Source: an uncultured Steroidobacter sp.
GTDB taxonomy: Bacteria; Pseudomonadota; Gammaproteobacteria; Steroidobacterales; Steroidobacteraceae
Direction of reading: 5' to 3'
Assembly (NCBI GenBank): GCA_946478975.1
Contig: CAMLEO010000353.1
Location: 1 to 6,580, forward strand
Length of the DNA stretch: 6,580 nucleotides
This document shows positions 1-6,580 of the stretch, one piece after another. Below the pieces are notes generated by a model. The model did not search any database and was not told where the DNA came from. It worked only from the letters and a program-made list of their open reading frames with translations. A program made the translations under genes and the position numbers. Each line of letters starts with the position of its first letter. The first letter of the stretch is position 1.

Positions 1-437
1 GCTGGCACATCGTCATTTATTTCGAAGCGCAGGAGCTGCCGGAGCTGTACGACTTTTTTACGTCGTTGCCGACCACGGTGGTCGTCGATCACATGGGACG
101 CCCCGATGTGAGCAAGCCCGTCGACGGTCCGGAGTTCGAGTTGTTCCTGCAGCTGCTGCGCGAGCATCGCAACTTCTGGTCTAAAGTGAGCTGCCCGGAG
201 CGTCTGTCGAAGACCGGCCCGGATGCTTACGAGGACGTGATTCCATTCGCGCGGCGGGTGGTGGAAGCGTTTCCAGATCGGGTGCTGTGGGGCACGGACT
301 GGCCGCATCCCAACATGAAGTCCCACATGCCCGACGACGGCAAGCTGGTCGATTTTATTCCGCGCATCGCTCGCACGCCGGAGCTGCAGAGAAAATTACT
401 GGTCGATAACCCAATGGCGCTGTACTGGAGCCGATGA
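1..437 (+). CDS. ligI: 2-pyrone-4,6-dicarboxylate hydrolase, C-terminal half (5' partial)
   Basis: This cytoplasmic enzyme hydrolyses the lactone 2-pyrone-4,6-dicarboxylate to 4-oxalomesaconate in the protocatechuate 4,5-cleavage pathway. Only about 144 residues are visible (first full codon at base 3), roughly half of the usual ~290-300. The reading frame is open from the left edge, so the start lies outside the window. The visible part begins WHIVIYF and contains VVVDHMGRPDV (His at 90-92), SCPERLS (Arg at 201-203) and WGTDWPHPN (Asp at 297-299). These correspond to the active-site His, a substrate-binding Arg and the catalytic Asp of LigI, a member of the amidohydrolase superfamily (COG3618 type) reported to need no metal ion. 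The protein ends YWSR. Its TGA at 435-437 overlaps the possible ligA start ATG at 434, which indicates translational coupling. Direct neighbourhood to ligABC, which makes its substrate, supports the call. A general amidohydrolase is possible but unlikely. Confidence 0.93.
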   Translation, partial: WHIVIYFEAQELPELYDFFTSLPTTVVVDHMGRPDVSKPVDGPEFELFLQLLREHRNFWSKVSCPERLSKTGPDAYEDVIPFARRVVEAFPDRVLWGTDWPHPNMKSHMPDDGKLVDFIPRIARTPELQRKLLVDNPMALYWSR

Positions 438-445
438 GGTGCACC

Positions 446-847
446 ATGGCTCTCGATAAACCTTATAAAGACATTCCCGGCACGGTCATTTTCGATGCGG
501 AACAGGCGCGCCGGGGCTATCACCTGAACCAGTTCTGCATGTCGCTGATGACGCCGGACAACCGCGCGCGCTTCAAAGCGAACGAACGCGCTTATCTGGA
601 CGAGTGGCCGATGTCGGAGGAGCAGAAGCAGGCGATCCTCGCTCGCGATCTGAACCGATGCATCGCGCTCGGCGGCAATATTTATTTCCTGGCGAAGATC
701 GGCGCGACCGACGGCAAGAGTTTTCAATTCATGGCCGCGAGCATGACCGGCATGACTCAGGAGGAGTACGCGAAAATGATGCTGGCGGGCGGCCGCCCGG
801 CGCATGGTCAGTTCCCCAACATCGGCAAGCCCGGCGAGGACAAGTAA
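446..847 (+). CDS. ligA: Protocatechuate 4,5-dioxygenase, alpha subunit
   Basis: This is the small subunit of the extradiol dioxygenase LigAB, which opens protocatechuate between C4 and C5 to give 4-carboxy-2-hydroxymuconate-6-semialdehyde. The alpha chain carries no iron ligands; it caps the active site of LigB. The 133-residue protein is close to the ~139 of Sphingobium LigA. It contains the family segments DIPGTVIFDAEQARRGYHLNQF (here residues 9-30), YLDEWPMS, GGNIYFLAKI, TDGKSFQF and the signature SMTGMTQEEY at residues 99-108. I chose ATG 446 because GAGGT at 436-440 sits five bases upstream. ATG 434, four codons earlier (MRCTMALDK), overlaps the ligI stop as ATGA but has only GGAG at 427-430 with three bases of spacing. 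Both starts are in frame and differ by four residues. The TAA stop abuts the ligB ATG directly. Confidence 0.95.
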   Translation: MALDKPYKDIPGTVIFDAEQARRGYHLNQFCMSLMTPDNRARFKANERAYLDEWPMSEEQKQAILARDLNRCIALGGNIYFLAKIGATDGKSFQFMAASMTGMTQEEYAKMMLAGGRPAHGQFPNIGKPGEDK

Positions 848-2651
<1,804 letters not shown>

Positions 2652-2661
<10 letters not shown>

Positions 2662-3545
2662 GCCACTGACGCGCGCTGTTGTTTGTTTCGATAGGCCATC
2701 GGCGACAGGCCGGTGCGCTGGGTGAAGAAGCGCGAGAAGTACGCGGGGTCGGGGAAGCCGGCGGCTTCGGCGATCAGCGCGATGCTCATGTTGGTGTAGA
2801 TCAGGTTTCGTTTGGCTTCGAGCAGGCGTCTCGCGTTCAGCAGAGCCAACGGTGAGCTTGCAGTGCTGCTCACGCAGGCCTGGCGGAGCCGCTCCGAGCT
2901 GACGAACAAACGTTGCGCGTAGTCGGAGATCTTCAGCGGCTTGCGAAAGTTTTCTTCCACCAGCGTTCGGTACTTCGAAGCGAGAATGGAGTCCGCGCCC
3001 ATGCTGCGTTCGGCTTCGATGCCGAGCTGCAGTTTGCCTCGTAACGCGGCGACCAGAATGCCGGTCACCAACGCTTCGGCGGCCGTGCGCCGCGCCGGCA
3101 AGTTGCTTTTGAATTCCGTCACCAGTGCCTGAAACAACGCGAGCATCGATGCGCTCGCATCGGCGGCGAGCGGCATCGACGTGGGCTCCGCGAGCACGGC
3201 CCGCAGCTCGGCGTGGTCGCGGGCGATTCGTTCGAGCAGCGCGCCGGAGGCGGTGAGCACCCAGCCGTCCGTGCCCGGCTTGAAATCGAAGCCATGCACG
3301 CAGGCGAGCGGCACCGAGATAAACGCCGTTTGCGTGAAGTCCTGCTCAACGCCTTCCGCATGAAAAATCCCACTGCCGCGGGTCACGAGCACCAGGTGCT
3401 GCAAGTCTTGATGAGCGTGCGGACGAATCTGCCAGTCGTGCAGCCGGCTGCGCTCGGCGATGGATTCGATGTGCAAAAAGCGCTCATCGACGTCGTGCGT
3501 CGCCTCGCCGTACAAGAAGTATTGTGGAATCCCCCGCCGCGCCAT
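2652..3545 (-). CDS. AraC-family transcriptional regulator, likely activator of pobA (PobC/PobR-like)
   Basis: This is a 297-residue DNA-binding regulator. The N-terminal cupin-like sensor domain (about residues 5-110) begins IPQYFLYGE and continues FLHIESIAERSRLHDWQIRP, HAHQDLQHLVLV and VPLACVHGFDF. This resembles the AraC-type activators of pobA in Pseudomonas (called PobC or PobR), which respond to 4-hydroxybenzoate. The C-terminal AraC/XylS domain spans about 188-288. Its first helix-turn-helix lies around ISDYAQRLFVSSERL and the second around MSIALIAEAAGFPDPAYF, followed by SRFFTQRTGLSPMAYR. ATG 3545 is chosen because the family N terminus starts right there; the upstream sequence holds only a weak Shine-Dalgarno (GCGGA). 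The gene is divergent from pobA, the usual layout of an activator and its target, and converges on ligC with overlapping ends. The target is inferred from family resemblance and position. Confidence 0.88.
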
Positions 3546-3547
3546 AG

Positions 3548-5889
<2,342 letters not shown>

Positions 5890-5986
5890 GGTGCTTATAT
5901 CTTATATACCTGTCACTGCTCTTTCCAAATGACGCGGCCAAAGGCGAAATGCACCTGATCCTTGCTTCGCGTGGGGGAAAGTCCAA
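5890..5986. promoter_or_regulatory. Divergent intergenic region, LysR-type gene to crotonase gene
   Basis: This 97-bp gap contains the minus-strand promoter at 5894-5928 and, at 5973-5978, the ribosome binding site GGGGGA eight bases before the crotonase ATG. I see no good plus-strand -35/-10 pair, which would be consistent with LysR-activated transcription of the crotonase gene. Confidence 0.45.
5894..5928 (-). promoter_or_regulatory. Promoter and candidate LysR operator of the LysR-type gene
   Basis: On the minus strand TTGGAA (5928-5923) and TATAAG (5906-5901) form a -35/-10 pair with 16-base spacing; the -10 matches five of six consensus bases. The -10 lies in a perfect dyad, TATAT-CTT-ATATA (5896-5908), which fits the LysR box T-N11-A. 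The same stretch is a tandem copy of CTTATAT (5894-5900 and 5901-5907). Binding there would block the gene's own promoter, the usual LysR autorepression. Transcription would begin only about five bases before ATG 5889. Confidence 0.5.
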
Positions 5987-6580
5987 ATGTCCGAGTCCAG
6001 CGTCGTGCGAGTCGAGCGCGACCGCGAGCTAGCCCTTGTCATCGTCCACAATCCCCCGGTCAACACCATCACCGCCGAGGTGCGGGCGGGATTGCGCGAC
6101 GCCCTAAGAACGATTTCGGCAAGCCCCGACGTCCGGGCCGTGCTGCTGCTCTGTGAGGGCAGCACGTTTTTCTCCGGCGCCGACATCGGCGAGTTCAGCG
6201 GCCCGCCGAAGGAAGCGGAGTACCGCGAGCTGTTCAACGGCTACGAAGCGTTGAACGTGCCGGTGGTCGTGGCCATGCACGGCACCGTGATGGGCGGCGG
6301 CCTGGAGATCGCGCTGGCCGGTCACTATCGAGTCGCCGCGCCGAGCGCGCGTTTCGGCATGCCGGAAGTCACGCTGGGGATCATTCCCGGCGCGGGCGGA
6401 ACGCAGCGCATGCCCCGGTTGATCGGATTGGATCACGCACTCGAAATGATCTTGTCCGCACGTCCTGTCGACGCTGCGAAGGCGCAGGCGCTGGGCTTCA
6501 TCGATGCAATCATCGAAGGCGATCTTCGGGCGGGCGCAATTCAGTACACGCGTTCGTTGCTGGCCGCAGGCAAGGGCCCG
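5987..6580 (+). CDS. Enoyl-CoA hydratase/isomerase (crotonase) domain protein, N-terminal part (3' partial)
   Basis: The frame is open to the right edge (198 codons seen). It is a crotonase-fold protein acting on acyl-CoA thioesters: SGADIGEF at residues 63-70 and MGGGLEIAL at 102-110 form the two oxyanion-hole segments. The two catalytic Glu of hydratases are present, Glu107 (GGGLE) and Glu127 ([23 protein letters not shown]). The start ATG has GGGGGA at 5973-5978. The [11 protein letters not shown] block and the [17 protein letters not shown] stretch resemble the hydratase half of FadB/FadJ-type fusion enzymes, in which a 3-hydroxyacyl-CoA dehydrogenase domain would follow. A stand-alone hydratase cannot be excluded because the window ends first. 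Its place beside pobA suggests a role in shortening CoA-activated aromatic side chains or in beta-oxidation that yields 4-hydroxybenzoate, but this is inferred from position only. Confidence 0.88.
   Translation, partial: MSESSVVRVERDRELALVIVHNPPVNTITAEVRAGLRDALRTISASPDVRAVLLLCEGSTFFSGADIGEFSGPPKEAEYRELFNGYEALNVPVVVAMHGTVMGGGLEIALAGHYRVAAPSARFGMPEVTLGIIPGAGGTQRMPRLIGLDHALEMILSARPVDAAKAQALGFIDAIIEGDLRAGAIQYTRSLLAAGKGP

Overview
The window is a compact aromatic-catabolism locus from a GC-rich bacterium, most likely a proteobacterium. This rests on the gene content (protocatechuate 4,5-cleavage enzymes, a Pseudomonas-type PobA, an AraC-type PobC/PobR-like activator), the strong G/C preference at third codon positions and the very small gene spacing. 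The sequence alone does not identify the class or genus.

Layout. Bases 1-2661 (+) carry the end of a 2-pyrone-4,6-dicarboxylate (PDC) hydrolase gene (ligI) followed by ligA, ligB and ligC. The junctions overlap or abut, so these four genes look like one translationally coupled operon. The order hydrolase-A-B-C is that of the Comamonas pmdDABC cluster rather than the scattered arrangement I recall for Sphingobium SYK-6. An AraC-family regulator (2652-3545, -) converges on ligC with a 10-bp overlap. It is divergent from pobA (3779-4948, +), 4-hydroxybenzoate 3-monooxygenase, across a 233-bp gap that is unusually rich in inverted repeats. A LysR-type regulator (4945-5889, -) converges on pobA, and the two genes share the palindrome CTAG as overlapping stop codons. 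After a 97-bp divergent promoter region, a crotonase-fold (enoyl-CoA hydratase) gene starts at 5987 and runs off the right edge.

How the genes work together. PobA hydroxylates 4-hydroxybenzoate to protocatechuate. LigAB opens the ring of protocatechuate between C4 and C5. LigC oxidises the resulting semialdehyde (as its hemiacetal) to PDC, and LigI hydrolyses PDC to 4-oxalomesaconate, which feeds the lower pathway to pyruvate and oxaloacetate. The lower-pathway genes are not in the window and may lie to the left. The AraC-type protein probably activates pobA. The LysR-type protein may control the lig operon, the crotonase gene, or both; the sequence does not decide this.

I see no CRISPR array, insertion sequence, tRNA, rRNA or new defence-type system. 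The parts not explained by known genes are the run of inverted repeats upstream of pobA, the promoter/operator of the LysR gene (which implies a nearly leaderless mRNA), and a few residue-level differences in otherwise standard enzymes.
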